A stretch of 64,000 nt of DNA, taken from SAR324 cluster bacterium. GTDB lineage: Bacteria > SAR324 > NAC60-12. The notes under the pieces were generated by a model, which had not been told where the DNA came from, ran no database searches, and was given only the letters and a program-made list of their open reading frames with translations. How positions within the stretch are numbered: position 1 is the first letter of the stretch; each line of letters opens with the position of its first letter. The translations under genes and the position numbers were made by a program. The DNA lies in contig JANQJU010000027.1 in NCBI GenBank assembly GCA_028281495.1, positions 60,946 through 124,945 on the forward strand, in the 5' to 3' direction. Positions 38,704 through 47,966 of this stretch are shown in pieces.

Positions 38704-40566
38704 TTATATTTTGAGCAATTCCGAATGTTCGGGCACGCAAAGGAGGCCTTCGGCGAAAGGATAGGGTTGGTTGTCAAGTGCCGAGACGGCGGTACCGTGG
38801 AGCTTTCCAAGGATCCATACCGGAATTTCTAATTGGGCTTCCAAGGCGTCTTTGGACAGGACCACCACCCAGGTTTCCTCGGAAGTGAACCGGGCGTAAA
38901 CCACTGTGTTGGATGTGGTGAGCAGCCATTGGAGATTCCCCCGTTGCAACGCCTCCGATTGCGAGCGGAATTGGATCAGTTGTTGGTACCGTTGAAATAA
39001 TTTTTCATTCCATTCCGCTTCATCCCACACCATGCACCGACGGTTGTCAGGATCGGGTCCGCCTTCCAATCCTATTTCGTCGCCATAATATACCGAAGGA
39101 GTTCCCGGAAACGTGAACAAGCAATACATGGCAGTGAGCAAACGTTGGGTATTCCCTTGGAGAAGGCTGATGAGTCGCGGACGGTCATGGGAGTTCAAAA
39201 AGTTGAACATCCGCAGGACAATTTGTAGCGGAAGCCGAGACATGAAATCTTGGATCTGGCTGACAAAATCATGAGCATTCCGAGGCACTGTAAGCCGATG
39301 GGGTCCCGTATCCGCCCGAAAATCGTGTTGTTCCGACAACCAACGAATCACCGGAAAATAGAACCCCTGATAGTTCATGTTCCCGTCCAAACAATCGCCT
39401 TGCAAAAGGTCCGTTCCATCAAAAAAATGTTCTCCCATCAGATACGCTTCAGGGTTGAGCGCTTTCAACTCTTGCCGAATCTCGCGCCATACTTCCAAAT
39501 AGCCCTGAAAACCTTCTTGCCGGGCCGTCATGTTTGCTACATCAAAACGCCAGCCATCAATCGAGAACGGAGATTTGAGCCAATATTTGAGGACCGAATC
39601 GGCGTCGCGATACACCATGTTTCGCAGTTTCTCCGAACGATAATTCAGCTTGGGAAGCGTGGGAATGCCCAACCACATTTCGTATTGTTCAGGGTGCTGG
39701 TAAAAGATGTAAAAATCATCATAAGGCGAGGATTCGGCGTTGTACGCTCCGGGTTCGTCATACCAATTCAAGGCATTGAACCAGCGAGATGCCACCCCAC
39801 TGTGATTGATAATCCCGTCAAGCATGATACGGATTCCCCTTTGGTGGAATTCCTGAGTCAACTGGGAAAACAATTCAGCATCCCCCAAATGGGGATCGAC
39901 GGCAAAGTAATCCTGAATGTCGTAACGATGATTACTGGGAGCGGTGAAAATTGGGTTGAAATACAAAGCCGTGATCCCCAATCGCTGGAAATAGTCGATT
40001 TTTTGCAGCACCCCATCCAGATCACCATTAAAAAAGTCCAAGCCATATCCATGAGCAAAATGGAGCGGCGAATCCCCCCAATTCCGAACACGCACCGCTC
40101 CCGATCCATAGGCATATTCCTGGTCTTGGTAGTTACGCTGAGGGTTCCCATTGTGGAAGCGGTCGGGAAAAATCTGATAAAAAACAGCCTCCGGAACCCA
40201 CTCCGTGCCCTGGAAATCAACCAGACATTGGAAGTCGAACAGATCCAATGGTGTGCTCGTAGAAATCGTCCGGTGATTGTACCAATACAGCAAGGAATCC
40301 GAGGTCAGCAGCAGAAACCGAAATCGGAGCTGAGGCCACTTGAGCACAAAGCGCACCGAGAAATATTGAAAAAAATGATCTGCCCTCGTGGGACGCATTT
40401 CCAACAACGTTTCCTCCCCATCCGGCGCAAATCGAAAGAACACCTTTTCCAATGAATGGTCTTTTGCCACCCGCAACGTGATCTCCACCGATTCTCCATA
40501 CCGAGGCGATACGGGAGAAATGAAGTCCGGAGTGATTCCAAAAAAAACCGTATCTAACCAACGCAT
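38704..40566 (-). CDS. GH13 maltodextrin glucosidase/neopullulanase-like enzyme
   Basis: The start at MRWLDTVFFG follows a strong AGGAGGT. The 620-residue enzyme has an N-terminal beta domain (about 1-115) and the (beta/alpha)8 barrel. GH13 catalytic residues are visible: nucleophile Asp in DGWRFDVAN (about 340), acid/base Glu in MGEHFF (about 378) and the third Asp in NSHDRPR (about 460). FYQIFPDRFHNG and YGDEIGLEGGPDP are typical of MalZ, neopullulanase or cyclomaltodextrinase. No signal peptide, so it acts on maltodextrins in the cytoplasm. It has no sugar-transport neighbours here and appears monocistronic. Confidence 0.92.
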   Translation of the reverse strand: MRWLDTVFFGITPDFISPVSPRYGESVEITLRVAKDHSLEKVFFRFAPDGEETLLEMRPTRADHFFQYFSVRFVLKWPQLRFRFLLLTSDSLLYWYNHRTISTSTPLDLFDFQCLVDFQGTEWVPEAVFYQIFPDRFHNGNPQRNYQDQEYAYGSGAVRVRNWGDSPLHFAHGYGLDFFNGDLDGVLQKIDYFQRLGITALYFNPIFTAPSNHRYDIQDYFAVDPHLGDAELFSQLTQEFHQRGIRIMLDGIINHSGVASRWFNALNWYDEPGAYNAESSPYDDFYIFYQHPEQYEMWLGIPTLPKLNYRSEKLRNMVYRDADSVLKYWLKSPFSIDGWRFDVANMTARQEGFQGYLEVWREIRQELKALNPEAYLMGEHFFDGTDLLQGDCLDGNMNYQGFYFPVIRWLSEQHDFRADTGPHRLTVPRNAHDFVSQIQDFMSRLPLQIVLRMFNFLNSHDRPRLISLLQGNTQRLLTAMYCLFTFPGTPSVYYGDEIGLEGGPDPDNRRCMVWDEAEWNEKLFQRYQQLIQFRSQSEALQRGNLQWLLTTSNTVVYARFTSEETWVVVLSKDALEAQLEIPVWILGKLHGTAVSALDNQPYPFAEGLLCVPEHSELLKI

Positions 40567-40759
40567 GCCACCTCCTGTATTTGGATTCATTTTTGAAAGC
40601 CACTTTTTCAAGTAGCGTCGATCTTGTTGGAAACAAAGTTGTTTTTAATATTGCTGGAAATAGATATCGTTTAATCTCAAGCATTCACTTTAATCGGCAT
40701 AAAATTTTTATTCGCAGCATACCCACTCATGCAGAATATGATAAAGGAGATTGGAGGGT

Positions 40760-41449
40760 ATGAGCACACAAATTGATCATGTTAGAGATCATTATTTGGC
40801 ACAATCACTGCGAAGCATGCCAAAAAACTCGCTGATCGATTTAAAGTTAACCTCATTGTCTTTATATAAAATGAGCATCCGCGTCGCTAATGAAGAATTT
40901 CAGAGTTTGGATTTGCAGGTCCATTCTTTTCTCAACAACGTACCCCTTCACGATGTCTCTGCCATCGATTTGCCTGGAAGCCAGAACCGGATGATTGGGG
41001 AAGTTCGCGCCTTTTTATTTTCCAAAGACGCTGAAAAAACCAACCCGATTGTCAACTTTTTGTTCCAGCTTCGTTTTTTCGTGGGCCGTCTTTTGAGATG
41101 GGATGAAACGCCTCCAGCCGAAGAATCCCGCTCTTATCAAAATCGTTTGAGTGCCGAGCTTCGTTCCCAATCCCAGGTCGAACCCGGAACCGCAGACGGT
41201 CCCTTTCGAGTGCTGTACCAATTGCCTCACGAATCGCTCAGTGAGATACAAAACGCTACAGTGCATGCCTTTCTCTGTTTGGCTCTGGTCCCTCAGGCTT
41301 CAGGATTTCGGTTTTATTTGGCTGTCTATGTCCTTCCAGTTTCCTGGTTCACTCCGATCTATATGGCGGCCATCGAACCGTTCCGTCGGTTTCTTGTCTA
41401 CCCTGCAATCTTGCGAAAAGTCCGGTCTGCCTGGGTCGAGCATGCGTAA
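40760..41449 (+). CDS. DUF2867-like protein
   Basis: A 229-residue protein starting MSTQIDHVRDHY; GGAGGGT lies immediately before the ATG and AAAGGAG farther upstream. The conserved block is in the C-terminal half: VLYQLPHESLSEIQNATVHA, then AVYVLPVSWFTPIYMAAIEP and FRRFLVYPAILRKVRSAW. I recall this as a DUF2867 (SRPBCC-like) pattern. Members are usually single-gene or fused to NAD-binding domains, without an established activity. It is divergent from the GH13 gene across about 190 bases. Confidence 0.75.
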   Translation: MSTQIDHVRDHYLAQSLRSMPKNSLIDLKLTSLSLYKMSIRVANEEFQSLDLQVHSFLNNVPLHDVSAIDLPGSQNRMIGEVRAFLFSKDAEKTNPIVNFLFQLRFFVGRLLRWDETPPAEESRSYQNRLSAELRSQSQVEPGTADGPFRVLYQLPHESLSEIQNATVHAFLCLALVPQASGFRFYLAVYVLPVSWFTPIYMAAIEPFRRFLVYPAILRKVRSAWVEHA

Positions 41450-41556
41450 AACTCCTGCCCCTACAAACGAACAGCTTTCGATGTCTTAAACCGGATCGAG
41501 GTAAAAATTGGTCGCAACCAGATATGTTATCTCAATATCATTTAGAAGGAGTAAAA

Positions 41557-41748
41557 ATGCCTTACACAACTGAAGAATTTATCCGAGATGTCAATCGACG
41601 AGTAATTTCTGAGGCTACATTGCAAGATCGACTTGAGGGACTTTCGCTGGAGGACCGAATTAAAGGAATACCAAAAGAAGAAGTGTTGAAAAGCTACTCA
41701 TTGGAGGAAATCGAAGCCTATGTGCAGAAAATGAAGGCAGAAAAATAG
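41557..41748 (+). CDS. small acidic helical protein
   Basis: A 63-residue protein whose ATG (MPYTTEEF) follows AAGGAG at five bases. It contains three related short repeats, LEGLSLEDR, IKGIPKEEV and LKSYSLEEI, each like the 'LxGLSPEER' units seen in many small bacterial proteins near Rpn nucleases. The product is probably all-helical. No function can be assigned; antitoxin-like or adaptor roles are speculation. Confidence 0.7.
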   Translation: MPYTTEEFIRDVNRRVISEATLQDRLEGLSLEDRIKGIPKEEVLKSYSLEEIEAYVQKMKAEK

Positions 41749-41843
41749 GACTCCGATAATTCGCTAATCAATTCCCACAAGTTAAATTCTTGCCACAATA
41801 GCGTCACTCGGAATAGGAAAGGGAAATTCTCTTTTAAAACAAA

Positions 41844-44800
41844 TCAATTTGCGTCATTTCGGCTCTTTTTGTGTCTCCGACGAGACAACCGCTCCCACCC
41901 CTGCAAGCCTCCACGAAGATAGAGCTGCCCTGCTAGATGTTCTAACGCATCCAAACCCTGTTTCAGATTTAACGATTTTGCCAATTCGTAGGAGTCTAGC
42001 CAACACTCCAAGGCTTGTGGTCTTTCTTCGTTCTGGAAATGAATATGTCCGATGTTAAATAAAGTGGTGCATAAACCAGCAGCATCACCAATTTCCTGTC
42101 GAATGGATAGGGATTGTTTCAGGTAATACAGCGACATGTCATAGTCCCCACGAGCTTGGAAAATTGCAGAAATATTATTCAAGGTGGTCCCTTCGCCGGA
42201 TTTGTTGCCGATTTCCCGTTGAATGGATAGCGCTTGTTGAAGGTAATACAGCGCCGTCTCGTAGTCCTCACGAGCTTGGAATACTGTAGAAATATTATTC
42301 AGGACAGCGCTTTCGCCTAATTTGTCACCGATTTCCTGTCGAATGGACAGCGATTGTTGCAAGTAATGCAGCGCCGTCTCGTGGTCCTCACGAGCTTGGA
42401 AAACCTGAGAGATGTTATTCAAGGTGGTCCCTTCGCCGGATTTGTCGCCGATTTCTTGCTGAATGGACAGCGATCGTTTCAGATAATCCAGTGCCCAGTC
42501 GTAGCCCCCACGAGCCAGGAAAATCGTAGAAATACTAGTCAGGGTGGCACCTTCACCGGATTTGTCACCGATTTCCTGTCTGATAGACAGCGATTGTTGC
42601 AGGTAATCCAACGCCGTCTCGTAGTTTCCACGAGCCTTGAAAATCTGAGAAACATTATGCAGGGTGGCGCCTTCGCCAGATTTGTTGCCGATTTCCCGTT
42701 GAATGGACAGCGATTGTAACTGGTAATCCAGCGCCCGGTCATAGTCCCCACGGACCTTGAAAATCTGAGAAATACTATTCAGGGTCGTGCCTTCACCGGA
42801 TTTGTCGCCAATTTCCTGTCTGATAGACAGTGATTGTTTCAAGTAATCCAGTGCCCAATCATAGTCCCCACGAGTTTCGAAAATCTGAGAAATATTATGT
42901 AGGGTCGACCCTGCACCAGCTTTGTTGCCGACTTCCTGTTGAATGGATAGCGATTGTTTCAGATAATCCAATGCTACCTCGTGGTTCCCACGGGCAAGGA
43001 AAACCTGAGAAATATTATTCAGGGTGGTGCCTATGCTGGATTTGTCACCGATTTCCTGTTGAATGGACAACGATTGTTTCAAGTAATCCAGTGCCCAATC
43101 ATAGTCCCCACGAGCCAAGCAAATTGTAGAAACATTATTCAGGGTGGCACCTTCGCCGGATTTGTCGCCGATTTCCTGCTGAATGGACAACGATTGTTTC
43201 AGGTAATCCAACGCTCGGTCATAGTCCCCCAAATGTAAATACTGTTTCCCTGTTTGCCCCAAGCCATCGGCTTGAACCTGTTTGTTTTTCGATTGGCAAA
43301 TAGCCGGGAGCCAGTCCTTGAGCAGGGTCTGATAACGGCCACGCAAGGTGAGAGGGCCAACAATCGTATCCATGGCGAACTGGTGTGCCGTTTCTGTGGC
43401 TTCTGCAAGTTTCCAGGCTTGATGAACAGCAAGTGCCTGACTCATCGTCTGGCGTTCCCATCGGAACAGGTAATGTTGATAGTGTGCCGCTGTGTTTAAT
43501 AAATCCCGGTTGGGCTGTGTGTTTCCATGGTCACGCAACCAAGCTGCAACTAAAGGGGAGCATTGGTACTGGTGGGTTTGCCAATACCAATCATAGTATT
43601 TTTCAACCAAGGACAGCGCGATCAAGCGATTCAATAAGGAATCAACAGGCTGCTTCATCTCTAATCCCAGTTTCATGACCCCTTCCCAAGGTACGGGCGT
43701 CTGGTAAGCGGGCAAGCGTTCTAGCAAGTTCCGTTCATGATCGCTAAGATGACCGATCACCTTTTCCAACGCCATGTCGGTCTGAATTTCCGCTTCTGCT
43801 TGGGCTAAGGCTTGTAAAAAGCCCGCTTCTTCCTGCTCATCCATCGACTGCATTGCAGCAATAAAAAATTCCAAACCTCGACCATTGCCATGGAGGGTTT
43901 GATAGATCCGGCTGAGGCGATTGGGTTCTCGAAAAAAGGAGAAGGGAAGCTGGTGTTGACGCGCCATTTGGAGGAAATCGCCGTAACTGGCGTGCGCCAA
44001 GCTCCAGTGGTCAGTTTCAGGCCAGCCTGGGATCTGCCAGCGGGAGGTCAACAAAAGAATCAACCCTTCATCTAAGAGGGATTGAGCGGCTTGAATCCAA
44101 GATTCAATTCGGGGATCGTTCAGTTTCTGGGTATGCTCATCCTGCACCGATTCGAGGTTGTCCAAAAACAGCACGATGCGATTTTGTGATTGGAGAAGCA
44201 ACAGGTGCAAGAGCAGTTTGGCTTTGCTGGTTTCATCCTTCGTTTTAGGGAACATCTTGTTATAGCGCTCGCTGCTCTCCTGTGACAGATGCATCTCCAG
44301 CTCAAACAAAAAATCCTCCCAAACATTTCCTGGTCTCGCCGACCAAGCCAAAATTTCGTACCCCCGGCTCCCACAATCCTTGGCCAGCTTTCCTGCCAAG
44401 GCGGTTTTTCCTTGCCCACCAGGGCCGCTAATCAACAGTTGTCGGAGTTTTTTTTGGTATAAACGACTCTTGAGTTGGCGCAATTCGCTCCGCCGACCTA
44501 AAAATTTGGGAGGTAGGCTAATATCGTTGATGCTAGTGTTGTTCAGTTTTTGTTCGGTGATTTGGGGAGTGAACTTCCAGTCAATCAAGGGACGATGGGT
44601 TTCTTGTGAAATGAGCATGGGCAAACACCATTGTCCCAAGCTCAATTCACGGGAACCATCGAGAACCGAGTCCCACCATAGGTGTTCTTTCAATGGTGTG
44701 GTGATGGCCTGTCGAGCCTGTTGCAAAGCCACCTCAACCGGTTCTTGACGAGCAATCGACGCACAAAACGAGCGAGCGAATAAAACTCCAGCCTGATCCA

Positions 44801-45659
44801 AGACGAATTCTCGCATGCCAATCACATAAGGAATGCCTTCCTGACTGAGACATTGGGTCAACCCACGATTCAGTGCATCCGAAGCCGATTTGCTAGATTC
44901 ACAAGCCGACAACACCACACACCGCACCCCCAAGCCGGCAAACGCTTTGGCAATGTTCTCTTCGGAGATCGGCTCGCTGTGCCCTTCCTCACTTTCAAAC
45001 AGAAAGGTCGCATACGGGGCTTCATCTGTATGGGGTTGGTGATGAAATTTTCCGTGTCCACTGAGGAACAACAAATGAGGCTGAACGCGTTGTAACTGTT
45101 GTTTGAGGGTCAAAAAACGTCCATCGTCGGGCATTTCCAATTGGACGATTCCCTGTGCAATCCACGGCAATAAGGCTTCTTGCACCTGCGCCTGCTCGTT
45201 TTCAACATTCAACCGGGCAGTTTCTGCATCCAGGTCGTCCGGTATCGAGGTAAACAGCAAAACCCGTAGCGGCCCCCGTTCTAAGGACGACGCCGTGAGC
45301 GTGTTTTGAGAAATCCGACGGGAAAGCGTGGTGTTTTCAGATCTTCCCAAAAACCCGATGTCAGGATGATAAAGAGTTTCCCAAGGCAGTTGCTGGATAT
45401 CGGGCTGCTTGCTTTCAATCAGAATCGACAAGATGGCGCTTCCGGCCTGTTCTCTCGCGACATTGAAATCATGATCGATATTCAACACCTGCCAGAGGTG
45501 CTGTCCGATCGTTTGCAGGTCGGCTTCGGTGACCAATTCTCTGAAACGGTATTTTCGCATCAGCGCATTGCTCTCTTGTTGCAAATGCGGATGTTCTTTC
45601 AGCAATTGCACTTCAGGACGAATGATAAAAGGCTCGTTACAAATATTGGATTGCATCAT
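41844..45659 (-). CDS. CHAT-STAND NTPase-TPR protein
   Basis: A 1271-residue protein with three parts. The N-terminal CHAT protease domain (about 60-370) has the catalytic His in LFLSGHGKFH (about 201) and Cys in CVVLSACESS (about 251). The central STAND/NB-ARC-like NTPase has a P-loop GPGGQGKT (about 413) and Walker B IVLFLDNLE (about 497). The C terminus has ten near-identical 40-residue TPR units (813-1212) plus a decayed eleventh. This is the architecture of bacterial NLR-like sensors: TPR recognition, NTPase-driven oligomerisation, then caspase-like cleavage. It is last in a row after a metallopeptidase and a Zn-ribbon gene, all on one strand. A defence or cell-death role is inference. 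Confidence 0.9.
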   Translation of the reverse strand: MMQSNICNEPFIIRPEVQLLKEHPHLQQESNALMRKYRFRELVTEADLQTIGQHLWQVLNIDHDFNVAREQAGSAILSILIESKQPDIQQLPWETLYHPDIGFLGRSENTTLSRRISQNTLTASSLERGPLRVLLFTSIPDDLDAETARLNVENEQAQVQEALLPWIAQGIVQLEMPDDGRFLTLKQQLQRVQPHLLFLSGHGKFHHQPHTDEAPYATFLFESEEGHSEPISEENIAKAFAGLGVRCVVLSACESSKSASDALNRGLTQCLSQEGIPYVIGMREFVLDQAGVLFARSFCASIARQEPVEVALQQARQAITTPLKEHLWWDSVLDGSRELSLGQWCLPMLISQETHRPLIDWKFTPQITEQKLNNTSINDISLPPKFLGRRSELRQLKSRLYQKKLRQLLISGPGGQGKTALAGKLAKDCGSRGYEILAWSARPGNVWEDFLFELEMHLSQESSERYNKMFPKTKDETSKAKLLLHLLLLQSQNRIVLFLDNLESVQDEHTQKLNDPRIESWIQAAQSLLDEGLILLLTSRWQIPGWPETDHWSLAHASYGDFLQMARQHQLPFSFFREPNRLSRIYQTLHGNGRGLEFFIAAMQSMDEQEEAGFLQALAQAEAEIQTDMALEKVIGHLSDHERNLLERLPAYQTPVPWEGVMKLGLEMKQPVDSLLNRLIALSLVEKYYDWYWQTHQYQCSPLVAAWLRDHGNTQPNRDLLNTAAHYQHYLFRWERQTMSQALAVHQAWKLAEATETAHQFAMDTIVGPLTLRGRYQTLLKDWLPAICQSKNKQVQADGLGQTGKQYLHLGDYDRALDYLKQSLSIQQEIGDKSGEGATLNNVSTICLARGDYDWALDYLKQSLSIQQEIGDKSSIGTTLNNISQVFLARGNHEVALDYLKQSLSIQQEVGNKAGAGSTLHNISQIFETRGDYDWALDYLKQSLSIRQEIGDKSGEGTTLNSISQIFKVRGDYDRALDYQLQSLSIQREIGNKSGEGATLHNVSQIFKARGNYETALDYLQQSLSIRQEIGDKSGEGATLTSISTIFLARGGYDWALDYLKRSLSIQQEIGDKSGEGTTLNNISQVFQAREDHETALHYLQQSLSIRQEIGDKLGESAVLNNISTVFQAREDYETALYYLQQALSIQREIGNKSGEGTTLNNISAIFQARGDYDMSLYYLKQSLSIRQEIGDAAGLCTTLFNIGHIHFQNEERPQALECWLDSYELAKSLNLKQGLDALEHLAGQLYLRGGLQGWERLSRRRHKKSRNDAN
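42024..43223 (-). repeat. ten 120-base tandem repeats encoding TPR units
   Basis: Exactly ten 120-base units lie in frame in the 3' part of the CHAT-STAND gene. Each encodes a 40-residue TPR starting YD(R/W)ALDYLKQSLSI and closing with TLNNIS...ARGD. The units remain alike at DNA level, so copy number can change by recombination without a frame break. Confidence 0.95.
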
Positions 45660-45703
45660 TCCTCTGGCTTCATTTCTTGTTGTTTCATTTCTTGCTTCTG
45701 CAT
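45656..45703 (-). CDS. 15-residue upstream reading frame before the CHAT gene
   Basis: ATG at 45703 follows AGAGGA and encodes MQKQEMKQQEMKPEE; its TGA stop overlaps the CHAT-STAND start as ATGA. Position and coupling suggest a translated leader or reinitiation device. It arose from the 44-base tandem repeat that also contains the CHAT ribosome site. Confidence 0.4.
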   Translation of the reverse strand: MQKQEMKQQEMKPEE

Positions 45704-45759
45704 TCCTCTGGTTTTACTTCTTATTGTTTCATTTCTTGCTTCTGCATTTCTTGTTGTTC
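45657..45759 (-). repeat. 44-base imperfect tandem repeat in the CHAT leader
   Basis: About 2.3 copies (45657-45700, 45701-45744, then a partial). On the coding strand each full copy ends in CCAGAGGAATG, so the repeat duplicates the ribosome site and start codon of the CHAT gene. Confidence 0.8.
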
Positions 45760-45809
45760 CCACTTGAAATGCTGTGAAAGCCTGCATTGGCTTTGGGGTT
45801 CACGCAAGA

Positions 45810-46079
45810 TCAAGACGACGTGGTTGGGATGACCTCCGGAAACTTCCATTTGGTGCTGGGTGTTTTTTCATCGGGTGGATCGGCTTTGGAGGCTTTGCGG
45901 GCTACGGTGGGTTTCTGTTGATAAGGACTGAGGTCGGCAATCCCCTCTGCATCACAAAAAGGGCAGGCAACATTTAATGTGGGTTCGTCTTCTGGTAATT
46001 TACGAGTTAGCTCGTAGTGACGTTCACAATTCCAGCATGCAAACTTGAGCCTTATTCGCGAATAAACATGACCTGTCAT
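45810..46079 (-). CDS. small zinc-ribbon protein
   Basis: The start at MTGHVYSRIRL follows AGGAGGTTTC; a longer start 39 bases upstream has no ribosome site. The 89-residue protein has two CxxC knuckles, CWNC and CPFC, 30 residues apart, with FACWNCERHYELTRKLPEDE between them, which fits a rubredoxin-type zinc ribbon. The C-terminal half is Pro/Lys-rich and probably disordered. It is the middle gene between a metallopeptidase (89 bases upstream) and the CHAT-STAND gene (150 bases downstream), all on one strand. It might be an adaptor or substrate; that is inference. Confidence 0.75.
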   Translation of the reverse strand: MTGHVYSRIRLKFACWNCERHYELTRKLPEDEPTLNVACPFCDAEGIADLSPYQQKPTVARKASKADPPDEKTPSTKWKFPEVIPTTSS

Positions 46080-46168
46080 GAAACCTCCTACACCATCGTG
46101 AAAGCCACTCTGAGCCACCCTACAAAAAACGGCAAACTGGAAGCACGTGCCCCGTATTATTCGGAGTT

Positions 46169-47554
46169 TTACTCTTGATCAGTCGCCTCGGTTCCCCCCA
46201 ACGAAATGGAATAGCGATCCAGATAGGCCGCTGCCATGTCTTTTACGAAATCTCTTTCGCGTGTGGATTTGAACTCGGATTCCACAGAATTGAGCATGGT
46301 TTCCACACGAATTTCCGTGGACGTGAGGTTAAAAAACGCCTCCGAAATCTCAAACCAATCGCTGGGCCGGTTCAAGATCTGACTCACAACGGCCATCTTT
46401 TCTTCGAGGTTTAAAGATCTCGCTTCTTCTGATGACGTGAATCTTGCTGCTTCCTTCCCTCGGTCTCTCCAGGTGACGGCTGGTAAAGAGCCATCGGCTA
46501 CTTTCACAAATTCCAATTGCAACAAATTGATTTCTAAATCCAAAAAAGTTTTCGAGCTGGATGCAAGGTGTGAATCCAGCCTGTGATGTTCCACAATCCG
46601 CTCGATATCGCTCAAGTCCGGAGTATCTTTAGGAGCCGCTTTATTTTCATAGATATCCAGCGATTCTTGCGCCCATTGCAACCATTGACGAAGCCACATG
46701 ATGGTTTCATGGACTAATTTTTTTTCGTTCTCACCATTTTCCCCCTCGAATCCTGTCCATCGGTCTTCATGTTCTTGCTCAGTCTTTAGGACAAAATCCG
46801 GCTTTTTTCCGGGATAGAGCGCAAGAACGAAACCCGAGATCGAGTCTGGATTGTCACGGGCGACAGCTTCTCCGAGATTCGGAAGTAGCGAGAAACCGGG
46901 TTCGTGTCGGTAAATATCAATGGGATTTCCTGTGCCAAAGTGAAAGGTTTCATGAACCATCGTGTTCACTCGATCGGCATCGTCACGCTCTGCGCTAAAA
47001 AAGGGGGGGCATATGGTTATGGTGTTCTGCCTCTCAAAAGCAACGGTGCCTTCACTGCAAACGCCTTCGGGAGCACAAAGAATACGGCCCTGTCGCCGCC
47101 CCATCTTTTTCCTCAATTGATCGTCTATAAAATCCACCTTTCCCTGAATATCCGCAACGGCTTCCGGAGTGGGTGCTCCGAAAAACTGCGTGAATATGGC
47201 TTGGATCGCCGGATCTTGCTCGATGTTCCGCAACTGCCTTTTGGCATAACGGACCGCACGTCGGGCTTCGTTTCTTGCGGGCTTAACCATTTCCCAAAGG
47301 GACTTGTCGCATTGGGTGGCTTGCGCCACTTCCGACACCTCCGACGCTTCCGGTGCTTCCGACACCTCCGACGTTGCTTCTTCCTCGGAGTTTCGCTGGA
47401 GGGTGAAACCTGCGGTTTTTTGACTCAAGCCCCACCCCGGTCGAAGGATAGAACGCACTGCGGTTCGCTGCGAATCTTTAGGGGGGTACGTCGTCGGGAA
47501 TCGGCTCCGGTTTGCGGTGGGTCGGCTTTTCTGTTTCCGGGCATAACGGTGCAT
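46169..47554 (-). CDS. M35-like (aspzincin) metallopeptidase with basic N-terminal tail
   Basis: The start at MHRYARKQKSRPT follows AGGAGAAAC. About 461 residues. A basic, Pro/Arg-rich tail of ~55 residues and an acidic Glu/Ser repeat (SEVSEAPEASEVSEV) precede the catalytic part. The zinc motif is VHETFHFG (HExxH), and GNPIDIYRH downstream supplies an Asp typical of aspzincins/deuterolysin-type M35 peptidases. ITICPPFF before it and NLGEAVARDNPDSISGFVLA after it match that fold. There is no signal peptide. The N-terminal tail resembles that of proteins packaged by contractile injection systems, but no such system is in the window. First gene of the CHAT-linked set. Confidence 0.8.
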   Translation of the reverse strand: MHRYARKQKSRPTANRSRFPTTYPPKDSQRTAVRSILRPGWGLSQKTAGFTLQRNSEEEATSEVSEAPEASEVSEVAQATQCDKSLWEMVKPARNEARRAVRYAKRQLRNIEQDPAIQAIFTQFFGAPTPEAVADIQGKVDFIDDQLRKKMGRRQGRILCAPEGVCSEGTVAFERQNTITICPPFFSAERDDADRVNTMVHETFHFGTGNPIDIYRHEPGFSLLPNLGEAVARDNPDSISGFVLALYPGKKPDFVLKTEQEHEDRWTGFEGENGENEKKLVHETIMWLRQWLQWAQESLDIYENKAAPKDTPDLSDIERIVEHHRLDSHLASSSKTFLDLEINLLQLEFVKVADGSLPAVTWRDRGKEAARFTSSEEARSLNLEEKMAVVSQILNRPSDWFEISEAFFNLTSTEIRVETMLNSVESEFKSTRERDFVKDMAAAYLDRYSISLGGTEATDQE

Positions 47555-47966
47555 GGTGTTTCTCCTATGAGATGGATCGAATTGCAGAGATTCACTCAAT
47601 TCATTACCAAATCATCGCCCGACAAACCAGGGGGGTCTTGAGTGGTTTCAACCGCGCGCCATTGGTAGCGATTCACAGGTTCAAATTGTGAATGATATTG
47701 GCTTAAATTTTCAAAGAAATTTGAACTAGCGCTAATAACCCAAGGTCTTCTTTTTCTATTTGGTAAGCCAAAAGCATGCGACCATATTTATCATCATCTC
47801 GATTTATGAAAAGCAACAAACCATCCGTGTTATTTCATTAACTAGCGACGAAATAAATGATTTTCTTTAACACCTCCTGGACTGATATGTTGTGCTACGA
47901 TTGTTGAATTGCTGAATTCTGCATTGATTTGTGCGAGACTTGTTAAGTACTCACATAAGTTAATAA
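47555..47966. other. spacer with a possible gene relic
   Basis: About 410 bases between two minus-strand genes. Around 47703-47815 the minus strand reads a protein-like stretch, INRDDDKYGRMLLAYQ then EKEDLGLLALVQISLKI and a stop, with no start codon or upstream continuity; it may be the tail of a lost gene. The rest shows nothing recognisable and should hold the metallopeptidase promoter. Confidence 0.35.

Noticed and set aside
39250..40455. 401-codon plus-strand frame
   Set aside because: Antisense of the GH13 enzyme, whose catalytic motifs are complete on the minus strand.
42024..43223. Possible CRISPR array
   Set aside because: The regular 120-base repeats are in-frame TPR codons with no unique spacers.
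46904..47641. 245-codon plus-strand frame
   Set aside because: Antisense shadow of the metallopeptidase gene, which has a ribosome site and intact HExxH motif.
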